From Nonomuraea sediminis (lineage in GTDB: Bacteria > Actinomycetota > Actinomycetes > Streptosporangiales > Streptosporangiaceae), in the NCBI RefSeq assembly GCF_018531495.1, contig NZ_JAHDTI010000033.1:1-32695 (forward strand): 32,695 nucleotides of DNA. Direction: 5' to 3'. Below are positions 7,789-15,325 of the stretch, in pieces. A program made the translations under genes and the position numbers. The notes under the pieces were generated by a model that saw only the letters and a program-made list of their open reading frames with translations, was not told the origin of the DNA and searched no databases. Numbering within the stretch: position 1 is the first letter of the stretch; each line of letters begins with the position of its first letter.

Positions 7789-7800
7789 TAGACCGGTCTA
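7789..7800. promoter_or_regulatory. TetR-type operator TAGACCGGTCTA
   Basis: A perfect 12-bp palindrome, flanked by loosely symmetric AAATA and TATTT. On the minus strand it overlaps a TATTAT -10-like box (7785-7790) and lies 3' of a weak -35 candidate CTGGCA (7809-7814), the ideal place to block transcription of the epimerase/hydrolase fusion. Such dyads are typical for TetR-family repressors; no tetR gene is present in this window. Confidence 0.6.
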
Positions 7801-7845
7801 CCTATTTCTGCCAGACGGTGGGGCCGTAAGTCCCACAAATCGGTC

Positions 7846-7909
7846 TTGACATCTCCTCGTCCCACCCCCAGGCTGTTGCGTATAGCGCTAAACGTTTCTC
7901 TTTACGAAA
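7846..7909 (+). promoter_or_regulatory. Promoter and tandem IclR-type operator A (ferredoxin operon)
   Basis: TTGACA (7846-7851), 17 bases, CAGGCT (7869-7874) form a good sigma-70-type promoter. Immediately after it come two 15-bp dyads related to TTGCG-N5-CGCAA: TTGCG-TATAG-CGCTA (7876-7890) and TTTCT-CTTTA-CGAAA (7895-7909), starts 19 bases apart. They would cover the transcription start, a repressor position. The same arrangement recurs at four other promoters in the window. Confidence 0.7.
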
Positions 7910-7922
7910 CCGGGGTGTGAGG

Positions 7923-8273
7923 ATGATCCCAGCGTGCCCACTGGCGTCACTCCCTCGAGGCGAGGCTCTTCGCGTCGAGGCCGACCCGCCGATCGCGGTG
8001 TTCCACACCGAGGACGGCGAGATCTTCGCCATCGATGACACCTGTACCCACCAGGACGCCTCGCTTGCCGACGGCTGGCTGGAAGGGTGCGAGATCGAGT
8101 GCCCGCTGCACGCCTCGCGTTTCGATCTGCGCACCGGCCAGGTGGACGCGCCGCCGGCCAAGCGCCCCGTGCGCACGCACGAGGTCGTGGTCGACGACGG
8201 CGTCATCTACGTCAAGCCGTCCGATGCGGAACCCAACCTGCCGCCGGGCGTCACCGTCAAGGGGCAGGCGTGA
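7923..8273 (+). CDS. Rieske [2Fe-2S] ferredoxin
   Basis: A 116-residue small Rieske protein of the oxygenase-ferredoxin type. The cluster ligands appear as CTH and CPLH in TCTHQDASLADGWLEGC and ECPLHASRFDL, spaced as usual for dioxygenase ferredoxins (Cys41/His43 and Cys60/His63 by my count). It should carry electrons from an FAD reductase to a Rieske oxygenase. Its stop overlaps the start of the FAD reductase gene (GTGA), and the only oxygenase in the operon is the one at 11194, so I infer these three form one system. ATG 7923 is preferred because GGGGTG lies five bases upstream; an in-frame GTG at 7917 is the alternative. Confidence 0.9.
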   Translation: MIPACPLASLPRGEALRVEADPPIAVFHTEDGEIFAIDDTCTHQDASLADGWLEGCEIECPLHASRFDLRTGQVDAPPAKRPVRTHEVVVDDGVIYVKPSDAEPNLPPGVTVKGQA

Positions 8274-9442
8274 ACACGGTCTGCGTCGTCGGCGCCTCCC
8301 TGGCAGGGCTGCTGACCGCCAGGGCGCTGCGCGCCCAGGGCTACCAGGGCCGGCTGGTGCTGGTCGGCGACGAGCAGCACCGCCCCTACGACCGCCCGCC
8401 GCTGTCCAAGGACTTCCTGCGCGGCGACCTGTCCGAGGCCGATCTGGCCCTGGAGGGCGAGGGCGAGGAGCTGGACGCGGAATGGCGCCTCGGCGTGGCC
8501 GCCGTGGCCCTGGACGCCAGGCAGCGCCGCGTCGAGCTGAGCGACGGCACCTCGGTGCAGGCCGACGGCATCGTCATCGCCACCGGCGCCACCGCCCGCA
8601 GGCTTCCCTGCGCCGGCGAGCTGACCGGCGTCCACACGCTGCGCACCCTCGACGACGCCCGCGCCCTGCGCGCCGACCTGGAGCAGGGCAGGAAGCTGGT
8701 GGTGATCGGCGGCGGCTTCGTCGGCGCCGAGGTCGCCGCCACCGCCCGCGACCTCGGCCTGGACGTCACGCTGGTCGAGTCGGGCCCCGCGCCGCTGGCC
8801 CGCGTCGTCGGCGTGCCGATGGCCGAGGCGCTGGCCGCGCTGCACCGCCGGCGTGGCGTGCGGCTGCTGCCCGGCTCGGTCGTCACCGAGCTCACCGGCG
8901 ACGGCCGGGTGGACGGCGTACGGCTGGCCGACGGCACCCACCTGCCCGCGGACGTCGTGGTCGTCGGGATCGGCGCCGTGCCCACCATCGACTGGCTCCA
9001 GGACAGCGGCCTCGAACTGGGCGACGGCGTGCTGTGCGACGAGGCGGGAGGCACCTCGGTCCCCGGTATCGTGGCCGTGGGTGACTGCGCCGCCTGGTAC
9101 GACCCGAACCAGGGCAGTCACCACAGGATCGAGCACTGGACGGGAGCCCGGCAGCGGGCCTCGGTGGCGGCGGCCACGCTGCTGTCCGGCGGCACCGCCC
9201 GCACGGAGGCGCGCCGGCCCAGCTACATCTGGTCCGACCAGTTCGACGTGAAGATCCAGTTCATCGGGCACGCCGCGGACGCGGACACGGTCAGTGTGGA
9301 GGAGGGCGACCCGGCAGGGCACAGCTTCCTCGCGGTCTACCGCCAGGGCGACCGCCCGGTCGCGGTCCTCGGGGTCAACCAGGTACGGCTGTTCACCCGC
9401 TGGCGGCGACAGCTCGAGACGGCGCCGGTTCAGGTCGCCTGA
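8270..9442 (+). CDS. FAD-dependent ferredoxin reductase
   Basis: The 390-residue flavoprotein resembles rhodocoxin/putidaredoxin-type and dioxygenase ferredoxin reductases. The FAD loop is VVGASLAG (residues 6-13); RPYDRPPLSKDFL is the family's flavin-contacting segment; a second dinucleotide fold VVIGGGFVGAEVA (about 144-156) binds NAD(P)H; IVAVGDCAAW is the C-terminal FAD motif. It should oxidise NAD(P)H and reduce the Rieske ferredoxin encoded immediately upstream, with which it overlaps by GTGA. The GTG start is fixed by this overlap. The gene lies 14 bases before the mycothiol dehydrogenase gene, within one operon. Confidence 0.92.
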   Translation: MNTVCVVGASLAGLLTARALRAQGYQGRLVLVGDEQHRPYDRPPLSKDFLRGDLSEADLALEGEGEELDAEWRLGVAAVALDARQRRVELSDGTSVQADGIVIATGATARRLPCAGELTGVHTLRTLDDARALRADLEQGRKLVVIGGGFVGAEVAATARDLGLDVTLVESGPAPLARVVGVPMAEALAALHRRRGVRLLPGSVVTELTGDGRVDGVRLADGTHLPADVVVVGIGAVPTIDWLQDSGLELGDGVLCDEAGGTSVPGIVAVGDCAAWYDPNQGSHHRIEHWTGARQRASVAAATLLSGGTARTEARRPSYIWSDQFDVKIQFIGHAADADTVSVEEGDPAGHSFLAVYRQGDRPVAVLGVNQVRLFTRWRRQLETAPVQVA

Positions 9443-9456
9443 GACAGGAGTGAAAC

Positions 9457-10542
9457 ATGGCTCATGAAGTACGCGGGGTAGTCGCGACCGGCAAGGGCAA
9501 GCCGGTCAGCCTGGAGACCATCCTGGTCCCGGACCCGGGACCCGGCGAGGCGCTGGTCAAGGTCCAGGCCTGCGGGGTCTGCCACACCGACCTGCACTAC
9601 CGCGAGGGCGGCATCAGCGACGACTTCCCGTTCCTGCTCGGCCACGAGGCGGCCGGCGTGGTGGAGTCCGTCGGCGAGGGCGTCACCGACGTCGCGCCCG
9701 GCGACTTCGTGATCCTGAACTGGCGGGCCGTGTGCGGCTCGTGCCGGGCCTGCCTGCGCGGCCGCCCGCAGTACTGCTTCGCCACGCACAACGCCACCCA
9801 GAAGATGACGCTGGCCGACGGCACGCCGCTCAGCCCCGCGCTGGGCATCGGCGCGTTCGCCGAGAAGACGCTGGTGGCCGCGGGCCAGTGCACCAAGGTC
9901 GACCCGGCCGCCTCCCCCGCCGCGGCGGGCCTGCTCGGCTGCGGCGTGATGGCCGGCCTCGGCGCCGCCGTGAACACCGGCGGGGTCAGCAGGGGCGACT
10001 CGGTGGCGGTCATCGGCTGCGGCGGCGTCGGCAACGCGGCCATCGCGGGCGCGCGGCTGGTCGGCGCGACCACGATCATCGCGGTCGACGTGGACGACAG
10101 GAAGCTGGAGTGGGCCCGCGGCCTGGGGGCTACGCACACCGTCAACGCCAAGGACGGCGACCCGGTCGAGGCGATCAGGTCGCTGACCGGTGGCAACGGG
10201 GCCGACGTCGTGATCGACGCGGTCGGCCGTCCCGAGACCTACAAGCAGGCCTTCTACGCCCGCGACCTGGCCGGGACCGTGGTCCTGGTCGGCGTGCCCA
10301 CGCCCGAGATGACGCTCGAGCTGCCGCTGCTCGACGTGTTCGGCCGCGGCGGTTCGCTGAAGTCCTCCTGGTACGGCGACTGCCTGCCGAGCCGCGACTT
10401 CCCCATGCTGATCTCCCTCTACCTGCAGGGACGGTTCGACCTCGACGCGTTCGTCAGCGAGACCATCGGGCTGGACGACGTCGAGGACGCCTTCGCCAAG
10501 ATGCACCGCGGCGAGGTGCTGCGGTCCGTGGTGGTGCTGTGA
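9457..10542 (+). CDS. mscR: S-(hydroxymethyl)mycothiol dehydrogenase
   Basis: A 361-residue zinc class III-type alcohol dehydrogenase. Formaldehyde reacts spontaneously with mycothiol; this enzyme oxidises the adduct with NAD+ to S-formylmycothiol. Catalytic zinc ligands are visible as Cys42 (GVCHTD) and His63-Glu64 (GHE), with a third Cys in GLLGCGVMAG; the structural zinc loop is CGSCRACLRGRPQYC (Cys93, 96, 99, 107). The NAD fold is GCGGVGNAA followed by AVDVDD. AGGAG lies just upstream of the ATG. Its place in a betaine demethylation operon, beside an oxygenase that releases formaldehyde, strongly supports the role. Mycothiol specificity is inferred from family likeness and the actinomycete host. 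Confidence 0.92.
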   Translation: MAHEVRGVVATGKGKPVSLETILVPDPGPGEALVKVQACGVCHTDLHYREGGISDDFPFLLGHEAAGVVESVGEGVTDVAPGDFVILNWRAVCGSCRACLRGRPQYCFATHNATQKMTLADGTPLSPALGIGAFAEKTLVAAGQCTKVDPAASPAAAGLLGCGVMAGLGAAVNTGGVSRGDSVAVIGCGGVGNAAIAGARLVGATTIIAVDVDDRKLEWARGLGATHTVNAKDGDPVEAIRSLTGGNGADVVIDAVGRPETYKQAFYARDLAGTVVLVGVPTPEMTLELPLLDVFGRGGSLKSSWYGDCLPSRDFPMLISLYLQGRFDLDAFVSETIGLDDVEDAFAKMHRGEVLRSVVVL

Positions 10543-11165
10543 TGCGGGTCGAACATCTGGTCACCTCCGGCACGTTCAGCCTGGACGGCGGGACGTGGGA
10601 GGTCGACAACAACGTGTGGCTGGTGGGCGACGACCAGGAGGTCCTGGTCATCGACGCCGCCCACGACGCCTCCGCCATCGCCGAGGCCGTGGGCGACCGG
10701 CGGGTGACCGCGATCGTGTGCACGCACGCGCACGACGACCACGTCAACGCCGCGCCCGCGCTGTCCGAGCTCACCGGCGCGCCCGTGCTGCTGCATCCCG
10801 ACGACGACGTGCTGTGGAAGCTGGCCCACCAGACGGCCACGCCCGGCGGGCGGCTGGCCAACGGGCAGCTCCTGCGGGTGGGCGGCTCCGCCGTACACGT
10901 CCTGCACACGCCGGGGCACGCGCCGGGCGCGGTATGCCTGTACGTGCCGGAGCTGGGCGTTCTGTTCTCCGGGGACACGCTGTTCAACGGCGGCCCCGGC
11001 GCGACGGGCAGGTCTTACAGCGACTTCCCGACGATCATCTCGTCGATCAGCCGGACGCTGCTGACGCTGCCCGGCGAGACCGTGGTGCACACCGGACACG
11101 GTGAGGACACCAGCATCGGAGCCGAGGCTCCGCAGCTCGAGGACTGGATCCGCCGAGGGCACTGA
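10542..11165 (+). CDS. MBL-fold hydrolase, probable S-formylmycothiol hydrolase
   Basis: The 207-residue protein is a glyoxalase II-like metallo-beta-lactamase-fold enzyme. The metal motif HxHxDH is present in THAHDDH (residues 61-67), followed by a further His in HTPGHAPG, Asp in FSGDTLF and His in HTGHGEDT, giving a complete dinuclear metal site. Its ATG shares one base with the stop of the mycothiol dehydrogenase gene (TGATG), so translation is coupled. Known biology makes S-formylmycothiol the product needing hydrolysis to formate and mycothiol; genes of this type commonly follow mscR. The fold is certain, the thioester substrate is inference from position. Confidence 0.85.
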   Translation: MRVEHLVTSGTFSLDGGTWEVDNNVWLVGDDQEVLVIDAAHDASAIAEAVGDRRVTAIVCTHAHDDHVNAAPALSELTGAPVLLHPDDDVLWKLAHQTATPGGRLANGQLLRVGGSAVHVLHTPGHAPGAVCLYVPELGVLFSGDTLFNGGPGATGRSYSDFPTIISSISRTLLTLPGETVVHTGHGEDTSIGAEAPQLEDWIRRGH

Positions 11166-11193
11166 CCCGGCCCGTTTCAGAGGAGTACTGCCC

Positions 11194-12312
11194 GTGACCA
11201 CCACCACCGCCACGTCAAGCGTGATCCCGACCCTCCCGGGTCGCTACTACGTGGACCCCGAGATCTTCGCCGCGGAGCAGAAGAACATCTTCGAGTCCAT
11301 GTGGTTCTGCGCGGTGCGCTCGGCCGACCTGCCCAAGCCTGGCGCGTTCAAGACCGTGCAGGTCGGCTCCGAGAGCATCCTTGTGACCAGGTCGCGCGAC
11401 ATGTCGGTGCGCGCGTTCTTCAACGTCTGCCGCCACCGCGGCGCGACGTTGCGCACGGAGGAGTCGGGCGAGGTGAAGCGGGCCTTCCAGTGCCCGTACC
11501 ACGCCTGGACCTACGACCTGGACGGCAAGCTGATCGCCGCGCCCAACCTGACCAAGATGGAAGACCTGGACCGGGTGGAGTACGGCCTGGTGAAGGTGCA
11601 CGTGCGCGAGTGGCTCGGCTACGTGTGGGTGTGCCTGGCCGACGAGCCTCCCTCCTTCGAGGAGGATGTGCTCGGCGCCGTGACCGAGCGGCTCGGCTCG
11701 CTTGAGCTGATCGACAACTACGATGTGGCCGGCCTGGAAGTGGGCCGCAGGATCGTCTACGACGTGAAGGCGAACTGGAAGCTCATCATCGAGAATTTCA
11801 TGGAGTGCTACCACTGCGCCACGATCCACCCTGAGCTGACCGAGGTGCTGCCGGAGTTCGCCGACGGCTACGCGGCGCAGTACTTCGTGGGCCACGGCGC
11901 CGAGTTCGGCCAGGACATCCAGGGCTTCACGGTCGACGGCTCGCAGGGGCTCGACCGCATCCCCGGCGTGAGCGAGGACCAGGACCGGCGCTACTACGCG
12001 ATCACCATCAAGCCGCAGGTGTTCATCAACCTGGTGCCCGACCACGTGATCGTGCACCGGATGTTCCCGCTGGCGGTGGACCGCACGGTGGTCGAGTGCG
12101 ACTGGCTCTACCTGCCCGGCGTCGTGGCGAGCGGCAAGGACCTGGACAAGTCGGTCGAGCTGTTCCACCGGGTCAACGAGCAGGACTTCGAGGCGTGCGA
12201 GCGCTGCCAGCCCCAGATGGGCTCGCGCACGTACGCCAAGGGCGGCGTGCTGGTGCCCAGCGAGCACCACATCGGCGCCTTCCACGAGTGGGTGCAGGAC
12301 CGCGTCGGGTGA
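11194..12312 (+). CDS. Rieske oxygenase, probable glycine betaine demethylase (GbcA-like)
   Basis: A 372-residue Rieske non-heme iron oxygenase alpha subunit. The Rieske cluster ligands are CRHRG (Cys79, His81) and CPYHAW (Cys100, His103); the mononuclear iron site is in NFMECYHCATIHPEL (Asn201, His207, His212) with the likely carboxylate Asp331 in NEQDFEACERC. GbcA-type enzymes hydroxylate an N-methyl group of glycine betaine, giving dimethylglycine and formaldehyde. The GTG start follows AGGAG by eight bases; it begins MTTTTATSSVIPTLPGRYY, a typical family N-terminus. Neighbouring betaine uptake, choline oxidation and dimethylglycine oxidation genes support the substrate; stachydrine or another betaine is possible. 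It ends in a GTGA overlap with the molybdoenzyme gene. Confidence 0.9.
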   Translation: MTTTTATSSVIPTLPGRYYVDPEIFAAEQKNIFESMWFCAVRSADLPKPGAFKTVQVGSESILVTRSRDMSVRAFFNVCRHRGATLRTEESGEVKRAFQCPYHAWTYDLDGKLIAAPNLTKMEDLDRVEYGLVKVHVREWLGYVWVCLADEPPSFEEDVLGAVTERLGSLELIDNYDVAGLEVGRRIVYDVKANWKLIIENFMECYHCATIHPELTEVLPEFADGYAAQYFVGHGAEFGQDIQGFTVDGSQGLDRIPGVSEDQDRRYYAITIKPQVFINLVPDHVIVHRMFPLAVDRTVVECDWLYLPGVVASGKDLDKSVELFHRVNEQDFEACERCQPQMGSRTYAKGGVLVPSEHHIGAFHEWVQDRVG

Positions 12313-14522
12313 GCGCCGGTGACGACGAGGGGCTGACGGTCGGCCCGCCCAAGGACTGGGCGGGCGGCCTGCCCGCGGTGACCAACGCCATGCGCATCGC
12401 CTACCGGCAGATGGGAGCGGGCCGTACCGCGCTGACGCTGCTGCGCGTCAACCAGAAGCGCGGCTTCGACTGCCCGGGCTGCGCCTGGCCGGAGGGCGAG
12501 CACCGCAGCCCTGCCGAGTTCTGCGAGAACGGTGCCAAGGCGGTGGCCGAGGAGGCCACCACCCGGCGCGTCACCCGCGAGTTCTTCGCCGCCCATCCGG
12601 TGAGCGAGCTGGCGGGGATGACTGACTACTGGCTCGGGCAGCAGGGCAGGCTGACCGAGCCGATGTACAAGCCCGCGGGCGCCGACCACTACGAGCCCAT
12701 CGGCTGGGCGCAGGCCTTCGGCATCATCGCCGAAGAGCTGCGCGCGCTGGAGGGCCCGGACCAGGCGGTGTTCTACACCTCAGGCCGTACCTCCAACGAG
12801 GCGGCCTTCGCCTACCAGCTGCTCGTGCGCCGGTTCGGCACCAACAACCTGCCCGACTGCTCCAACATGTGCCACGAGTCCAGCGGCGCCGCGCTCACCG
12901 AGACGGTCGGCATCGGCAAGGGCACCGTGTCGCTCGACGACCTGCACCACGCCGACCTGATCTTCGTGGTGGGCCAGAACCCCGGCACGAACCATCCGCG
13001 CATGCTCACGGCGCTGGAGAAGGCCAAGCGCGGCGGCGCCCGCATCATCGCGGTCAACCCGCTGCCCGAGGCGGGCCTGCTGCGTTTCAAGAACCCGCAG
13101 AAGCCTTCCGGGCTGGGCAAGGGCACGGGGCTGGCCGACAGGTTCCTGCAGATCCGGCTCAACGGTGACATGGCGCTGTTCCAGGCGCTGTCGCTGCAGC
13201 TGCTCGACACCGCCGACGAGGCGTTCATCGCCGACCACACCAGCGGCTTCGACTCGTGGAAGGCGCACCTGACCGGCCTGGACTGGGCGGACGTGCTGGA
13301 GGCGACAGGTCTGACCCGGCAGGAGCTGGAGGAGACGGCCGACGACGTCAGGAACGCGAAGTCCGTCGTCGTGTGCTGGGCCATGGGGCTCACGCAGCAC
13401 CGCAACTCGGTGGCCACCATCCGCGAGGTGGTCAACTTCCAGCTGCTGCGCGGCAACGTGGGCCTGTGTCCCGTGCGCGGCCACTCCAACGTCCAGGGCG
13501 ACCGGACGATGGGCATCTACGAGAAGCCCTCGGACGCCTTCCTGGACGCGCTGGCCCGCGAGTTCGGGTTCGAGCCGCCGCGGCGCCACGGGCTGGACAC
13601 CGTCGAGGCCATCCGGGCCATGCGCGACGGTGAGGCGAAGGTGTTCGTCGGCATGGGCGGCAACTTCGTCCGCGCCACGCCCGACAGCGACGTCACCGAG
13701 GCGGCGCTACGCCGTACCAGGCTGACCGTGCAGGTGTCGACCAAGCTGAACCGCTCGCACGCGGTGTGCGGCGAGCTGGCGCTCATCCTGCCCACGCTGG
13801 GCCGCACCGAGCGCGACCCGGGCGGGTTCGTCACGGTCGAGGACTCGATGGGGCTGGTGCACGCCTCGCGCGGCAGGCTCGCGCCCGCCTCGCCGGACCT
13901 GCTGTCGGAGGTGGCGATCGTCGCCAGGCTGGGCCGTGAGCTGTTCGGCGAGGAGCCGTGGGCGGAGTTCGAGCGGGACCACGCCACGATCCGCGACCGC
14001 ATCGCGCGGGTCATCCCCGGCTTCGAGGACTTCAACGACCGCGCCGAGGCCGGCTTCGCGCTGCCCAACGCGCCCAGGGACGAGCGTCGCTTCCCCACCG
14101 CCACCGGCAAGGCCAACTTCACCGTCAACCGGCTGGAGGTCCTGCGGGTGCCGCAGGGGCGGCTGCTGCTGCAGACCGTGCGCAGCCACGACCAGTACAA
14201 CACGACCGTCTACGGCCTCGACGACCGCTATCGCGGCGTCAAGAACGGCCGCAGGGTGGTCTTCGTCCACCCCGACGACCTGGCCGAACGCGATCTGGCC
14301 GACGGCGACATGGTGGACCTGGTCAGCGAGTGGCCCGACGGCGAGCGCACCGCCGAGGGCTTCAGAGTCATCGCCTACCCGACCGCCCGCGGCTGCTGCG
14401 CCGCCTACTTCCCGGAGACCAACGTGCTGGTACCGCTCGACTCGGTGGCCGAGACCTCCAACACCCCGACCTCCAAGAGCATCGTGGTACGGCTCAGCCG
14501 GCGTACCCGAGGCGACGGCTGA
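12309..14522 (+). CDS. FdhF/YdeP-like molybdopterin oxidoreductase (probable formate dehydrogenase)
   Basis: A 737-residue member of the molybdopterin oxidoreductase superfamily, closest in pattern to FdhF/YdeP proteins. The N-terminus has Cys55, Cys58 and Cys72 (DCPGCAWPEG and EFCENG), which may hold one iron-sulfur cluster. DCSNMCHESSG (Cys184, Cys188, His189) aligns with the formate dehydrogenase site where Sec or Cys binds molybdenum and the next His is catalytic. Later segments GQNPGTNHPRM, RGNVGLCPVRGHSNVQGDR and the C-terminal dinucleotide-binding domain match the family. In this operon it would oxidise formate from the formaldehyde route to CO2; the electron acceptor is unknown. YdeP relatives have other proposed roles (acid resistance), so substrate is inference. 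Its end overlaps the convergent iclR gene by 29 bases. Confidence 0.85.
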   Translation: MSAGDDEGLTVGPPKDWAGGLPAVTNAMRIAYRQMGAGRTALTLLRVNQKRGFDCPGCAWPEGEHRSPAEFCENGAKAVAEEATTRRVTREFFAAHPVSELAGMTDYWLGQQGRLTEPMYKPAGADHYEPIGWAQAFGIIAEELRALEGPDQAVFYTSGRTSNEAAFAYQLLVRRFGTNNLPDCSNMCHESSGAALTETVGIGKGTVSLDDLHHADLIFVVGQNPGTNHPRMLTALEKAKRGGARIIAVNPLPEAGLLRFKNPQKPSGLGKGTGLADRFLQIRLNGDMALFQALSLQLLDTADEAFIADHTSGFDSWKAHLTGLDWADVLEATGLTRQELEETADDVRNAKSVVVCWAMGLTQHRNSVATIREVVNFQLLRGNVGLCPVRGHSNVQGDRTMGIYEKPSDAFLDALAREFGFEPPRRHGLDTVEAIRAMRDGEAKVFVGMGGNFVRATPDSDVTEAALRRTRLTVQVSTKLNRSHAVCGELALILPTLGRTERDPGGFVTVEDSMGLVHASRGRLAPASPDLLSEVAIVARLGRELFGEEPWAEFERDHATIRDRIARVIPGFEDFNDRAEAGFALPNAPRDERRFPTATGKANFTVNRLEVLRVPQGRLLLQTVRSHDQYNTTVYGLDDRYRGVKNGRRVVFVHPDDLAERDLADGDMVDLVSEWPDGERTAEGFRVIAYPTARGCCAAYFPETNVLVPLDSVAETSNTPTSKSIVVRLSRRTRGDG

Positions 14523-15267
14523 TCTCGTCGGCCCCGCCGATCAGGACCGGAGCGAGCTCGTGCATGCGCTCGGCCGTGAAGCGGTAGGCGGGGCCGGAGG
14601 CGCTCACCGCGGCGACGACGTCGCCGTGGTAGGAGCGGATGGGCGCCGCCATGGCGTTCAGCCCCTCCTCCAGCTCCTCCAGGCAGTAGCCGTATCCCGT
14701 CCGCTTGATCTTGACCAGCTGCTCTTCCAGCTGGGCGACGTCGGTGACGGTGCGGGGCGTGAGGGGCTCGAGAACCCCGTCGGACAGCACCCGCTCGCGC
14801 TGGCGCTCGTCCAGGTAGGCGAGCAGGACCTTCCCGCTGGAGGTGGCGTGCAACGGCGTGATCTGGCCCACCCAGTTGTAGGCGGTGACCGCCGAGGGGC
14901 CGCGCACCTGGTCCAGGTTGACCACGTAGCTGGAACGGAGCACGGCGATGTTGATCGTCTCGCCCATCTCCTCGGCCAGGCGCTGGCAGGTAGGGCGCCC
15001 CCGCTGGGTGACGTCGAGCTGCGTGTTGACCCCGCCGGCCAGGCGGATGATGCCGAAGCCGAGCCGGTACTTGCCGCGCTCCTCGGCCTGCTCGACCAGA
15101 CCGCGCGCCTCGAGCGCGCCGAGCAGGCGGAACGCGGTCGACTTGTGCACGTCGATCTCCGCGGCGACCTCGCTGACGCCCGCCTCGCCCCGCCGGGAGA
15201 GGATCTCCAGCACGCTGATCGCCCGATCGACGGACTGCACGCCCCCACTGCCCGAATCGTTGCCCAT
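14494..15267 (-). CDS. IclR-family transcriptional regulator of the betaine island
   Basis: The 257-residue protein has the IclR architecture: an N-terminal winged helix (about residues 9-65, SVDRAISVLEILSRR and VHKSTAFRLLGALEARGLVEQ) and a C-terminal ligand-binding domain (about 80-250) with ITPLHATSSGKVLLAYL and GLNAMAAPIRSYHGDVVAAVSASGP. IclR proteins bind as dimers or tetramers, often at paired short palindromes, and respond to a small metabolite. It is the only regulator in the island and sits between the ferredoxin operon and betA. A TTGCC-CATAG-CGAAA dyad overlaps its start codon, suggesting autoregulation. Betaine, dimethylglycine or choline as effector is inference. Confidence 0.9.
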   Translation of the reverse strand: MGNDSGSGGVQSVDRAISVLEILSRRGEAGVSEVAAEIDVHKSTAFRLLGALEARGLVEQAEERGKYRLGFGIIRLAGGVNTQLDVTQRGRPTCQRLAEEMGETINIAVLRSSYVVNLDQVRGPSAVTAYNWVGQITPLHATSSGKVLLAYLDERQRERVLSDGVLEPLTPRTVTDVAQLEEQLVKIKRTGYGYCLEELEEGLNAMAAPIRSYHGDVVAAVSASGPAYRFTAERMHELAPVLIGGADEISRRLGYAG

Positions 15268-15274
15268 AGCGAAA
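15260..15274. promoter_or_regulatory. Putative autoregulatory IclR box
   Basis: TTGCC-CATAG-CGAAA matches eight of ten arm positions of the TTGCG-N5-CGCAA dyad found at the five structural promoters. It spans the ATG of the IclR gene (15265-15267). A partner dyad 19 bases away (15279-15293) is much weaker, so this site is less secure than the others. Confidence 0.4.
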
Positions 15275-15325
15275 CTGTAAGTGCTAGAGGGAACTCGGTC
15301 GACCTAACATCCAAAAGATCTCCTG

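Noticed and set aside
11215..12285. A 356-codon minus-strand frame opposite the Rieske oxygenase gene
   Set aside because: Shadow of the GC-rich codons of the oxygenase; no recognisable motif.
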